Shown here: piece by piece, positions 49,700-61,215 of the stretch
Position numbering within the stretch: the stretch's first letter is position 1
Layout: each line of letters starts with the position of its first letter
NCBI GenBank assembly: GCA_038025085.1
Contig: CM076141.1
Span: 24,428,501 to 24,492,500 of the forward strand
From: Tetragonia tetragonoides
Lineage: Eukaryota; Streptophyta; Magnoliopsida; Caryophyllales; Aizoaceae
Reading direction: 5' to 3'
DNA: 64,000 bases
Translations under genes and position numbers: made by a program
The notes under the pieces: model-generated
The model's input: only the letters and a program-made list of their open reading frames with translations
Databases searched by the model: none
What the model was told of the DNA's origin: nothing

Positions 49700-49740
49700 T
49701 GTTTACAAGTACAAACAAATTGAGTTGAAGCTTGTTTGTA
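49700..49740. other. Right inversion junction
   Basis: Minus-orientation sequence TTTACAAGTACAAACAA is followed at about 49718/49719 by plus-orientation ATTGAGTTGAAGCTTGTTTG. TACAAACAA and TTGTTTGTA form 9-bp arms of a hairpin around the join. The left side is type B (GTACTTGTAAAC in reverse) and the right is type A, so the break lies within monomers of different class. Confidence 0.9.
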
Positions 49741-49829
49741 ACTGTAAACATCCTAGGTATAGTTTCACACTCAAATGAATGCAAACAAAGTATTTGGATG
49801 CTTTCTCTTAGTATACAACACAAAAGAAC

Positions 49830-51365
49830 TCAATTTCTATCACCCTAGTCGTAAGAGCTGTTAAAACGCGTGAATTCATTCAACAGCTTGAGTTGAAGCT
49901 TGTTTGTACTTGTAAACATCCTAGGTGTAGTTTCACACTCAAATGATTGCAAACAAAGTATTTGGATGATTTCTCTTTATATACAACACAAAAGAACTCA
50001 AATCTCTTTCACCCTACTCGTATGAGCTTTTAAAACGCGTAAATGCATTCAAAAGCTTGAGTTGAAGCTTGTTTGTAACTGTAAACATCCTAGGTGTAGT
50101 TTACACTCAAATGAATGTAAACAAAGTATTGGGATGCTTTTTCTTAATATACAACACAGAAGAACTCAAATCTCTTTCACCCTACTGTATGAGCTTTTAA
50201 AACGCGTAAATGCATTCAAAAGCTTGAGTTGAAGCTTGTTTGTAACTGTAAACATCCTAGGTATAGTTTCACACTCAAATGAATGCAAACAAAGTATTTG
50301 GATGCTTTCTCTTAATATACAACACAAAAGAACTCTAATCTCTTTCACTCTACTCGTATGAGCTTTTAAAACGCGTAAATGCATTCAAAAGCTTGAGTTG
50401 AAGCTTGTTTGTAACTGTAAACATCCTAGGTGTAGTTTTACACTCAAATGAATGTAAACAAAGTATTGGGATGCTTTCTCTTAATATACAACACAGAAGA
50501 ACTCAAATCTCTTTCACCCTACTCGTATGAGCTTTTAAAACGCGTAAATGCATTCAAAAGCTTGAGTTGAAGCTTGTTTGTAACTGTAAACATCCTAGGT
50601 ATAGTTTCACACTCAAATGAATGCAAACAAAGTATTTGGATGCTTTCTCTTAGTATACAACACAAAAGAACTCAAATCTCTTTCACTCTACTCGTATGAG
50701 CTTTTAAAACGCGTAAATGCATTCAAAAGCTTTAGTTGAAGCTTGTTTGTAACTGTAAACATCCTAGGTGTAGTTTTACACTCAAATGAATGTAAACAAA
50801 GTATTGGGATGCTTTCTCTTAATATACCACACAGAAGAACTCAAATCTCTTTCACCCTACTCGTATGAGCTTTTAAAACGCGTAAATGCATTCAAAAGCT
50901 TGAGTTGAAGCTTGTTTGTAACTGTAAACATCCTAGGTATAGTTTCACACTCAAATGAATGCAAACAAAGTATTTGGATGCTTTCTCTTAATATACAACA
51001 CAAAAGAACTCAAATCTCTTTTAGCCTGCTCGTATGAGCTTTTAAAACGCGTAAATGCATTCAAAAGCATGAGATGAAGCTTGTTTGTAACTGTAAACAT
51101 CCTAGGTGTCGTTTCACACTCAAATGATTGCAAACAAAGTATTTGGATGATTTCTCTTAATACACAACACAAAAGAACTCAAATCTCTTTCACCCTACTC
51201 GTATGAGCTTTTATAACGTGTAAATGCATTCAAAAGCTTGAGTTGAAGCTTGTTTGTAATTGTAAACATCCTAGGTATAGTTTCACACTCAAATGAATGC
51301 AAACAAAGTATTTGGATGCTTTCTCTTAATATACAACACAAAAGAACTCAAATCTCTTTCACTCT
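49830..51365 (+). repeat. Duplicated satellite block, copy 1 (offset 1687)
   Basis: Marker order AAAACGCGTGAATTC (49863), GATGATTTCTCTTTATATAC (49966), TAGTTTACACTC (50097), TTAATATACCACAC near 50820, and AGCATGAGATGAAGC with GTGTCGTTTCAC near 51066-51115. The same order recurs 1687 bp downstream. The offset is three bases short of ten monomers. Confidence 0.85.
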
Positions 51366-51516
51366 ACTCGTATGAGCTTTTAAAACGCGTAAATGCATTC
51401 AAAAGCTTGAGTTGAAGCTTGTTTGTAACTGTAACCATCCTAGGTGTAGTTTCACACTCAAATGATTGCAAACAAAGTATTTGGATGCTTTCTCTTAATA
51501 TACAACACAAAAGAAC

Positions 51517-53052
51517 TCAATTTCTATCACCCTAGTCGTAAGAGCTGTTAAAACGCGTGAATTCATTCAACAGCTTGAGTTGAAGCTTGTTTGTACTTGT
51601 AAACATCCTAGGTGTAGTTTCACACTCAAATGATTGCAAACAAAGTATTTGGATGATTTCTCTTTATATACAACACAAAAGAACTCAAATCTCTTTCACC
51701 CTACTCGTATGAGCTTTTAAAACGCGTAAATGCATTCAAAAGCTTGAGTTGAAGCTTGTTTGTAACTGTAAACATCCTAGGTGTAGTTTACACTCAAATG
51801 AATGTAAACAAAGTATTGGGATGCTTTTTCTTAATATACAACACAGAAGAACTCAAATCTCTTTCACCCTACTGTATGAGCTTTTAAAACGCGTAAATGC
51901 ATTCAAAAGCTAGAGTTGAAGCTTGTTTGTAACTGTAAACATCCTAGGTATAGTTTCACACTCAAATGAATGCAAACAAAGTATTTGGATGCTTTCTCTT
52001 AATATACAACACAAAAGAACTCTAATCTCTTTCACTCTACTCGTATGAGCTTTTAAAACGCGTAAATGCATTCAAAAGCTTGAGTTGAAGCTTGTTTGTA
52101 ACTGTAAACATCCTAGGTGTAGTTTTACACTCAAATGAATGTAAACAAAGTATTGGGATGCTTTCTCTTAATATACAACACAGAAGAACTCAAATCTCTT
52201 TCACCCTACTCGTATGAGCTTTTAAAACGCGTAAATGCATTCAAAAGCTTGAGTTGAAGCTTGTTTGTAACTGTAAACATCCTAGGTATAGTTTCACACT
52301 CAAATGAATGCAAACAAAGTATTTGGATGCTTTCTCTTAGTATACAACACAAAAGAACTCAAATCTCTTTCACTCTACTCGTATGAGCTTTTAAAACGCG
52401 TAAATGCATTCAAAAGCTTTAGTTGAAGCTTGTTTGTAACTGTAAACATCCTAGGTGTAGTTTTACACTCAAATGAAAGTAAACAAAGTATTGGGATGCT
52501 TTCTCTTAATATACCACACAGAAGAACTCAAATCTCTTTCACCCTACTCGTATGAGCTTTTAAAACGCGTAAATGCATTCAAAAGCTTGAGTTGAAGCTT
52601 GTTTGTAACTGTAAACATCCTAGGTATAGTTTCACACTCAAATGAATGCAAACAAAGTATTTGGATGCTTTCTCTTAATATACAACACAAAAGAACTCAA
52701 ATCTCTTTTAGCCTGCTCGTATGAGCTTTTAAAACGCGTAAATGCATTCAAAAGCATGAGATGAAGCTTGTTTGTAACTGTAAACATCCTAGGTGTCGTT
52801 TCACACTCAAATGATTGCAAACAAAGTATTTGGATGATTTCTCTTAATACACAACACAAAAGAACTCAAATCTCTTTCACCCTACTCGTATGAGCTTTTA
52901 TAACGCGTAAATGCATTCAAAAGCTTGAGTTGAAGCTTGTTTGTAACTGTAAACATCCTAGGTATAGTTTCACACTCAAATGAATGCAAACAAAGTATTT
53001 GGATGCTTTCTCTTAATATACAACACAAAAGAACTCAAATCTCTTTCACTCT
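51517..53052 (+). repeat. Duplicated satellite block, copy 2 (offset 1687)
   Basis: Second copy of the ten-monomer block, with small differences such as AAAAGCTAGAG near 51906 and TGAAAGTAAAC near 52477. Part of the block recurs again near 58200-58980, for example GTGTCGTTTCAC near 58361 and CGCGTGAATTC at 58810. Confidence 0.82.
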
Positions 53053-53640
53053 ACTCGTATGAGCTTTTAAAACGCGTAAATGCATTCAAAAGCATGAGAT
53101 GAAGCTTGTTTGTAACTGTAAACATCCTAGGTGTCGTTTCACACTCAAATGATTGCAAACAAAGTATTTGGATGATTTCTCTTAATACACAACACAAAAG
53201 AACTCAAATCTCTTTCACCCTACTCGTATGAGCTTTTATAACGTGTAAATGCATTCAAAAGCTTGAGTTGAAGCTTGTTTGTAACTGTAAACATCCTAGG
53301 TATAGTTTCACACTCAAATGAATGCAAACAAAGTATTTGGATGCTTTCTCTTAATATACAACACAAAAGAACTCAAATCACTTTTAGCCTGCTCGTATGA
53401 GCTTTTAAAACGCGTAAATGCATTCAAAAGCATGAGATGAAGCTTGTTTGTAACTGTAAACATCCTAGGTGTCGTTTCACACTCAAATGATTGCAAACAA
53501 AGTATTTGGATGATTTCTCTTAATACACAACACAAAAGAACTCAAATCTCTTTCACCCTACTCGTATGAGCTTTTATAACGCGTAAATGCATTCAAAAGC
53601 TTGAGTTGAAGCTTGTTTGTAACTGTAAACATCCTAGGTA
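52640..53640 (+). repeat. Four-monomer tandem duplication (676 bp)
   Basis: The pair CTCTTTTAGCCTGCTCG plus AGCATGAGATGAAGC and GTGTCGTTTCAC, at 52700-52810, recurs 676 bp later, exactly four monomers. An intermediate partial copy at about 53085-53170 carries AGCATGAGATGAAGC without the TTTTAGCCTGC variant. Confidence 0.8.
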
Positions 53641-54124
53641 TAGTTTCACACTCAAATGAATGCAAACAAAGTATTTGGATGCTTTCTCTTAATATACAAC
53701 ACAAAAGAACTCAAATCTCTTTCACCCTACTCGTATGAGCTTTTAAAACGCGTAAATGCATTCAAAAGCTTGAGTTGAAGCTTGTTTGTAACTGTAAACA
53801 TCCTAGGTGTAGTTTACACTCAAATGAATGTAAACAAAGTATTGGGATGCTTTCTCTTAATATACAACACAGAAGAACTCAAATCTCTTTCACCCTACTG
53901 TATGAGCTTTTAAAACGCGTAAATGCATTCAAAAGCTAGAGTTGAAGCTTGTTTGTAACTGTAAACATCCTAGGTATAGTTTCACACTCAAATGAATGCA
54001 AACAAAGTATTTGGATGCTTTCTCTTAATATACAACACAAAAGAACTCTAATCTCTTTCACTCTACTCGTATGAGCTTTTAAAACGCGTAAATGCATTCA
54101 AAAGCTTGAGTTGAAGCTTGTTTG

Positions 54125-55045
54125 TAACTGTAAACATCCTAGGTGTAGTTTCACACTCAAATGAATGTACACAAAGTAGTTGGATGCTTTCTCTTAATAT
54201 ACAACACGAAAGAACTCAAATCTCTTTCACCGTACTCGAATGAGCTTTTAAAACGCGTAAATGCATTCAAATGTTGAGTTGAAGCTTGTTGTAACTGTAA
54301 ACATCCTAGGTATAGTTTCACACTCAAATGAATGCAAACAAAGTATTTGGATGCTTTCTCCTAATATACAACACAAAAGAACTCAAATCTCTTTCACCCT
54401 ACTCGTATGAGCTTTTAAAACATGTAAATGCATTCAAAAGCTTGAGTTGAAGCTTGTTTGTAACTGTAAATAGCCTAGGTGTAGTTTCACACTCAAATGA
54501 ATGCAAACAAAGTATTTGGATGCTTTCTCTTAGTATACAACACAAAAGAACTCAAATCTCTTTCACCCTACTTGTATGAGCTTTTAAAACGCGTAAATAC
54601 ATTCAAAAGCTTGAGTTGAAGCTTGTTTGTATTTTTAAACATCTTAGGTTTAGTTTCACACTCAAATGAATGCAAACAAAGTATTTGGATGCTTTCTCTT
54701 AATATACAACACAAAAGAACTCAATTTCTATCACCCTAGTCGTAAGAGCTGTTAAAACGCGTAAATTCCTTCAACAGCTTGAGTTGAAGCTTGTTTGTAC
54801 TTGTAAACATCCTAGGTATAGTTTCACACTCAAATGAATGCAAACAAAGTATTTGGATGCTTTCACTTAATATAAAACACAAAAGAACTCAATTTCTATC
54901 ACCCTAGTCGTAAGGGCTGTTAAAACGCGTAAATTCATTCAACGGCTTGAGTTGAAGCTTGTTTGTAACTGTAAACATCCTAGGTGTAGTTTCACACTCA
55001 AATGAATGCAAACAAAGTATTTGGATGCTTTCTCTTAATATACAA
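54125..55045 (+). repeat. Dispersed satellite block, copy 1 (offset 5648)
   Basis: Carries the rare set ACACGAAAGAAC, CACCGTACTCGAATGAGC (54229), CAAATGTTGAGTTG with a missing AAGC, AAAACATGTAAATG and TTTTTAAACATCTTAGG. The set recurs in order at +5648 bp. It diverges from its partner near 55050 (GAACTCTAATC). Confidence 0.85.
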
Positions 55046-55984
55046 CACAAAAGAACTCTAATCTCTTTCACTCTACTCGTATGAGCTTTTAAAACGCGTA
55101 AATGCATTCAAAAGCTTGAGTTGAAGCTTGTTTGTAACTGTAAACATCCTAGGTGTAGTTTCACACTCAAATGAATGCAAACAAAGTATTTGGATGCTTT
55201 CTCTTAATATACAACACAAAAGAACTCAAATCTCTTTTAGCCTGCTCGTATGAGCTTTTAAAACGCGTAAATGCATTCAACAGCTTGAGTTGAAGCTTGT
55301 TTGTAACTGTAAACATCCTAGGTGTAGTTTCACAATCAAATGATTGCAAACAAAGTATTTGGATGCTTTCTCTTAATATACAATACCAAAGAACTCAATT
55401 TCTATCACCCTAGTCGTAAGAGCTGTTAAAACGCGTAAATTCATTCAACAGCGTGTTTTGAAGCTTATTTGTACTTGTAAACATCCTAGGTGTAGTTTCA
55501 CACTCAAATGAATGCAAACAACGTATTTGGATGCTTTCTCTTAATACACAACACAAAAGAACTCAAATCACTTTCACCCTACTCGTATGAGCTTTTAAAA
55601 CGCGTAAATGCATTCAAAAGCTTGAGTTGAAGCTTGTTTGTAACTCTAAACATCCTAGGTGTAGTTTCACACTCAAATGATTGCAAACAAAGTATTTGGA
55701 TGCTTTCTCTTAATATACAACACAAACGAACTCAAATATCTTTCACCCTACACGTATGAGCTTTTATAACGCGTAAATGCATTCAAAAGCTTGAGTTGAA
55801 GCTTGTTTGTAACTGTAAACATCCTAGGTATAATTTCACACTCAAATGAATGTAAACAAAGTATTTGGATGCTTTCTCTTAATATACAACACAAAAGAAC
55901 TCAAATCTCTTTCACCCTACTCGTATGGGCTTTTAAAACGCGTAAATGCATTCAAAAGCTTGAGTTGAAGCTTGTTTGTAACTG

Positions 55985-57340
55985 TAAATATCCTAGGTGT
56001 AGTTTCACAGTCAAACGATTGCACACAAAGTATTTGGATGCTTTCTCTTAATATACAACACAAAAGAAGTCAATTTCTATCACCCTAGTCGTAAGAGCTG
56101 TCAAAACGCGTAAATTCATTCAACAGCTTGAGTTGAATCTTGTTTGTACTTGTAAACATCCGAGGTGTAGTTTCACACTCAAATGAATGCAAACAACGTA
56201 TTTGGATGCTTTCTCTTAATATACAACACAAAAGAACTCAAATCTCTTTCACCCTACTCGTATGAGGTTTTAAAACGCGTAAATGCATTCAAAAGCATGA
56301 GATGAAGCTTGTTTGTAACTGTAAACATCCTAGGTGTCGTTTCACACTCAAATGATTGCAAACAAAGTATTTGGATGATTTCTCTTAATATACAACACAA
56401 AAGAACTCAAATCTCTTTCACCCTACTCGTATGAGCTTTTAAAACGCGTAAATGCATTCAAAAGCTTGAGTTGAAGCTTGTTTGTAACTGTAAACATCCT
56501 AGGTATAGTTTCACACTCAAATGAATGCAAACAAAGTATTTGGATGCTTTCTCTTAATATACAACACAACAGAACTCAAATCTCTTTCACCCTACTCGTA
56601 TGAGCTTTTAAAACGCGTAAATGCATTCAAAAGCTTGAGTTGAAGCTTGTTTGTAACTGTAAACATCTCCTAGGTGTAGTTTCACAGTCAAACGATTGCA
56701 CACAATGTATTTGGATGCTTTCTCTTAATATACAACACAAAAGAAGTCAATTTCTATCACCCTAGTCGTAAGAGCTGTCAAAACGCGTAAATTCATTCAA
56801 CAGCTTGAGTTGAAGCTTGTTTGTACTTGTAAACATCCGAGGTGTAGTTTCACACTCAAATGAATGCAAACAACGTATTTGGATGCTTTCTCTTAATATA
56901 CAACACAAAAGAACTCAAATCTCTTTCACCCTACTCGTATGAGGTTTTAAAACGCGTAAATGCATTCAAAAGCATGAGATGAAGCTTGTTTGTAACTGTA
57001 AACATCCTAGGTGTCGTTTCACACTCAAATGATTGCAAACAAAGTATTTGGATGATTTCTCTTAATATACAATACAAAAGAACTCAAATCTCTTTCACCC
57101 TACTCGTACGAGCTTTTAAAACGCGTAAATGCATTCAAAAGCTTGAGTTGAAACTTGTTTGTAACTGTAAACATCCTAGGTATAGGTTCACACTCAAATG
57201 AATGCAAACAAAGTATTTGTATGCTTTCTCTTAATATACAACACAAAAGAACTAAAATCTCTTTCACTCTACTCGTATGAGCTTTTAAAACGCGTAAATG
57301 CATTCAAAAGCTTGAGTTGAAACTTGTTTGTAACTGTAAA
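55985..57340 (+). repeat. Four-monomer tandem duplication (677 bp)
   Basis: The markers AGTCAAACGATTGCACACAA, GAAGTCAATTTC (56066 and 56743), GAGCTGTCAAAACGCG, CATCCGAGGTG and TATGAGGTTTTAAAACGCG occur twice at 677-bp spacing, four monomers plus one base. The second copy has CATCTCCTAGG near 56665, a two-base insertion that accounts for part of the length difference. Confidence 0.83.
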
Positions 57341-59009
57341 CATCCTAGGTGTGGTTTCACAGTCAAATGATTGCAAACAAAGTATTTGGATGCTTTCTCT
57401 TAGTATACAACACAAAAGAACTCAAATCTCTTTCACCCTACTCGTATGAGCTTTTAAAACGCGTAAATGCATTCAAAAGCTTGAGTTGAAGCTTGTTTGT
57501 AACTGTAAACATCCTAGGTGTAGTTTCACAGTCAAATGATTGCAAACAAAGTATTTGGATGCTTTCTCTTAATATACAACACAAAAGAACTCAATTTCTA
57601 TCACCCTAGTCGTAAGAGCTATTAAAACGCGTAAATTCATTCAACAGATTGAGTTGAAGCTTGTTTGTACTTGTAAACATCCTAGGTGTAGTTTCCCACT
57701 CAAATGAATGCAAACAACGTATTTGGATGCTTTCTCTTAATATACAACACAAAAGAACTCAAATCTCTTTCACCCTACTCGTATGAGCTTTTAAAACGCG
57801 TAAATGCATTCAAAAGCTTGAGTTGAAGCTTGTTTGTAACTGTAAACATCCTAGGTATAGTTTCACACTCAAATGAATGCAAACAAAGTATTTTGATGCG
57901 TTCTCTTAATATACAACACAAAAGAACTCAAATCTCTTTCACTCTACTCGTATGAGCTTTTTAAACGCGTAAATGCATTCAAAAGCTTGAGTTGAAGCTT
58001 GTTTGTAACTGTAAACATCCTAGGTGTAGTTTTACACTCAAATGAATGTAAACAAAGTATTGGGATGCTTTCTCTTAATATACAACACAGAAGAACTCAA
58101 ATCTCTTTCACCCTACTCGTATGAGCTTTTAAAACGCGTAAATGCATTCAAAAGCTTGAGTTTAAGCTTGTTTGTAACTGTAAACATCCTAGGTATAGTT
58201 TCACACTCAAATGAATGCAAACAAAGTATTTGGATGCTTTCTCTTAATATACAACACAAAAGAACTCAAATCTCTTTTAGCCTGCTCGTATGAGCTTTTA
58301 AAACGCGTAAATGCATTCAAAAGCATGAGATGAAGCTTGTTTGTAACTGTAAACATCCTAGGTGTCGTTTCACACTCAAATGATTGCAAACAAAGTATTT
58401 GGATGATTTCTCTTAATACACAACACAAAAGAACTCAAATCTCTTTCACCCTACTCGTATGAGCTTTTATAACGCGTAAATGCATTCAAAAGCTTGAGTT
58501 GAAGCTTGTTTGTAACTGTAAACATCCTAGGTATAGTTTCACACTCAAATGAATGCAAACAAAGTATTTGGATGCTTTCTCTTAATATACAACACAAAAG
58601 AACTCAAATCTCTTTCACTCTACTCGTATGAGCTTTTAAAACGCGTAAATGCATTCAAAAGCTTGAGTTGAAGCTTGTTTGTAACTGTAACCATCCTAGG
58701 TGTAGTTTCACACTCAAATGATTGCAAACAAAGTATTTGGATGCTTTCTCTTAATATACAACACAAAAGAACTCAATTTCTATCACCCTAGTCGTAAGAG
58801 CTGTTAAAACGCGTGAATTCATTCAACAGCTTGAGTTGAAGCTTGTTTGTACTTGTAAACATCCTAGGTGTAGTTTCACACTCAAATGATTGCAAACAAA
58901 GTATTTGGATGATTTCTCTTTATATACAACACAAAAGAACTCAAATCTCTTTCACCCTACTCGTATGAGCTTTTAAAACGCGTAAATGCATTCAAAAGCT
59001 TGAGTTGAA

Positions 59010-59060
59010 ACTTGTTTGTAACTGTAAACATCCTAGCTTTCTCTTAATATACAATACAAA
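59010..59060 (+). repeat. Truncated satellite monomer
   Basis: CATCCTA joins directly to GCTTTCTCTTAATATAC near 59036, removing the TTTCACACTCAAATGAATGC and GTATTTGGATG portion of a monomer. It is seen once. Confidence 0.82.
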
Positions 59061-59656
59061 AGAACTCAATTTCTATCACCCTAGTCGTAAGAGCAGTTAA
59101 AACGCGTAAATTCATTCAACAGCTTGACTTGAAGCTTGTTTGTACTTGTAAACATCCTAGGTGTAGTTTCACACATTCAAATGAATGCAAACAAAGTATT
59201 TGGATGCTTTCTCTTAATATACAACACAAAAGAACTCAAATCTCTTTCACCCTACTCGTATGAGCTTTTAAAACGCGTAAATGCATTCAAAAGCTTGAGT
59301 TTAAACTTGTTTGTAACTGTAAACATCCTAGGTGTAGTTCCACACTCAAATGAATGTACACAAAGTATATGGATGCTTTCTCTTAATATACAACACAAAA
59401 GAACTCAAATCTCTTTCACCCTACTCGTTTAAGCTTTTAAAACGCGTCAATGCATTCAAAAGCTTGAGTTGAAGCTTGTTTGTAACTGTAAACATCCTAG
59501 GTGTAGTTTCACACATAAATGATTGCAAACAAAGTATTTGGATGCTTTCTCTTAATATGCAACACAAAAGAACTCAATTTCTATCACCCTAGTCGTAAGA
59601 GCTGTTAAAACGCGTAAATTCATTCAACAGCTTGTGTTGAAGCTTGTTTGTACTTG

Positions 59657-59683
59657 TTTGCAAGAGATTTGAGTTCTTGCAAA
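59657..59683. repeat. Perfect hairpin / microinversion within satellite
   Basis: TTTGCAAGA (59657-59665), loop GATTTGAGT, TCTTGCAAA (59675-59683). The centre reads AAGAGATTTGAGTTCTT, the reverse complement of the satellite motif AAGAACTCAAATCTCTT, while the surrounding monomers are in forward orientation. The flanking monomer is truncated (GTACTTG runs into it). It looks like a template-switch event. Confidence 0.82.
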
Positions 59684-59772
59684 CACAGAAGAACTCAAAT
59701 CTCTTTCACCCTACTCGTATGAGCTTTTAAAACGCGTAAATGCATTCAAAAGCTTGAGTTGAAGCTTGTTTG

Positions 59773-60693
59773 TAACTGTAAACATCCTAGGTGTAGTTTC
59801 ACACTCAAATGAATGTACACAAAGTATTTGGATGCTTTCTCTTAATATACAACACGAAAGAACTCAAATCTCTTTCACCGTACTCGAATGAGCTTTTAAA
59901 ACGCGTAAATGCATTCAAATGTTCAGTTGAAGCTTGTTGTAACTGTAAACATCCTAGGTATAGTTTCACACTCAAATGAATGCAAACAAAGTATTTGGAT
60001 GCTTTCTCCTAATATACAACACAAAAGAACTCAAATCTCTTTCACCCTACTCGTATGAGCTTTTAAAACATGTAAATGCATTCAAAAGCTTGAGTTGAAG
60101 CTTGTTTGTAACTGTAAACAGCCTAGGTGTAGTTTCACACTCAAATGAATGCAAACAAAGTATTTGGATGCTTTCTCTTAGTATACAACACAAAAGAACT
60201 CAAATCTCTTTCACCCTACTTGTATGAGCTTTTAAAACGCGTAAATACATTCAAAAGCTTGAGTTGAAGCTTGTTTGTATTTTTAAACATCTTAGGTTTA
60301 GTTTCACACTCAAATGAATGCAAACAAAGTATTTGGATGCTTTCTCTTAATATACAACACAAAAGAACTCAATTTCTATCACCCTAGTCGTAAGAGCTGT
60401 TAAAACGCGTAAATTCCTTCAACAGCTTCAGTTGAAGCTTGTTTGTACTTGTAAACATCCTAGGTATAGTTTCACACTCAAATGAATGCAAACAAAGTAT
60501 TTGGATGCTTTCACTTAATATACAACACAAAAGAACTCAATTTCTATCACCCTAGTCGTAAGGGCTGTTAAAACGCGTAAATTCATTCAACGGCTTGAGT
60601 TGAAGCTTGTTTGTAACTGTAAACATCCTAGGTGTAGTTTCACACTCAAATGAATGCAAACAAAGTATTTGGATGCTTTCTCTTAATATACAA
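59773..60693 (+). repeat. Dispersed satellite block, copy 2 (offset 5648)
   Basis: Partner of the block at 54125, sharing CACCGTACTCGAATGAGC (59877), the shortened CAAATGTTCAGTTG, AAAACATGTAAATG and TTTTTAAACATCTTAGG. A few bases differ, for example ACAGCCTAGG against ATAGCCTAGG. Confidence 0.85.
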
Positions 60694-60869
60694 CACAAAA
60701 GAACTCAAATCTCTTTCACCCTACTCGTATGAGCTTTTAAAACGCGTAAATGCATTCAAAAGCTTGAGTTGAAGCTTGTTTGTAACTGTAAACATCCTAG
60801 GTATAGTTTCACACTCAAATGAATGCAAACAAAGTATTTGGATGCTTTCTCTTAATATACAACACAAAA

Positions 60870-60900
60870 GAACGCAAATCTCTTTCAACAGCTTGAGTTG
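60870..60900 (+). repeat. Truncated monomer join A to B
   Basis: AAATCTCTTTCA is followed directly by ACAGCTTGAGTTG near 60889, deleting the CACCCTACTCG to AAATTCATTC section. The retained CAACAGC is a type B end on a type A start, so the join also links the two subfamilies. Confidence 0.8.
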
Positions 60901-61174
60901 AAGCTTGTTTGTAACTGTAAACAAACTAGGTGTAGTTTCACACTCAAATGAATGTACACAAAGTATTTGGATGCTTTCTCTTAATATACAATACAAAAGA
61001 ACTCAAATCTCTTTCACCCTACTCGTATGAGCTTTTAAAATGCGTAAATACATTCAAAAGTTTGAGTTTAAGCTTGTTTGTACTTGTAAACATCCTAGGT
61101 GTAGTTTCACACTCAAATGAATGCAAACAAAGTATTTGGATGCTTTCTTTTAATATACAACACAAAAGAACTCA

Positions 61175-61215
61175 AATCTCTTTCACCCTCAAAGTATTTG
61201 AATGCAAACAACGTA
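61175..61215 (+). repeat. Truncated monomer join
   Basis: CTCTTTCACCCT runs into CAAAGTATTTGAATGC near 61189, then AACAACGTATTTGG follows. A portion of a monomer has been lost and the fragment carries an unusual GAATGC repeat. It is seen once. Confidence 0.78.

Larger units (their letters stand above)
36770..49718 (-). repeat. 169-bp satellite array, inverted block
   Basis: About 12.9 kb in which every monomer reads on the minus strand (plus-strand text GTATATTAAGAGAAAGCATCC, CCTAGGATGTTTACAG, CAAGCTTCAACTCAAGC). It has its own longer-range repetition. 37941-39850 resembles 41549-42950 (offset 3608), about 39350-41200 resembles 42450-44300 (offset 3102), 41549-42500 resembles 44991-45950 (offset 3442), and 45835-46900 resembles 47187-48060 (offset 1352, eight monomers). 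The first 780 bp resemble 44324-45100 (offset 7554-7557). Type A, B and a diverged type C monomer are mixed. The 60-104 codon open frames here are satellite read-through, not genes. Confidence 0.95.

Noticed and set aside
36760..49823. Open frames of 60-104 codons in the inverted block
   Set aside because: They are the same satellite read in the same sense on the plus strand because the block is inverted. The 104-codon versions arise from a one-base deletion that restores frame between monomers. No start context or domain.
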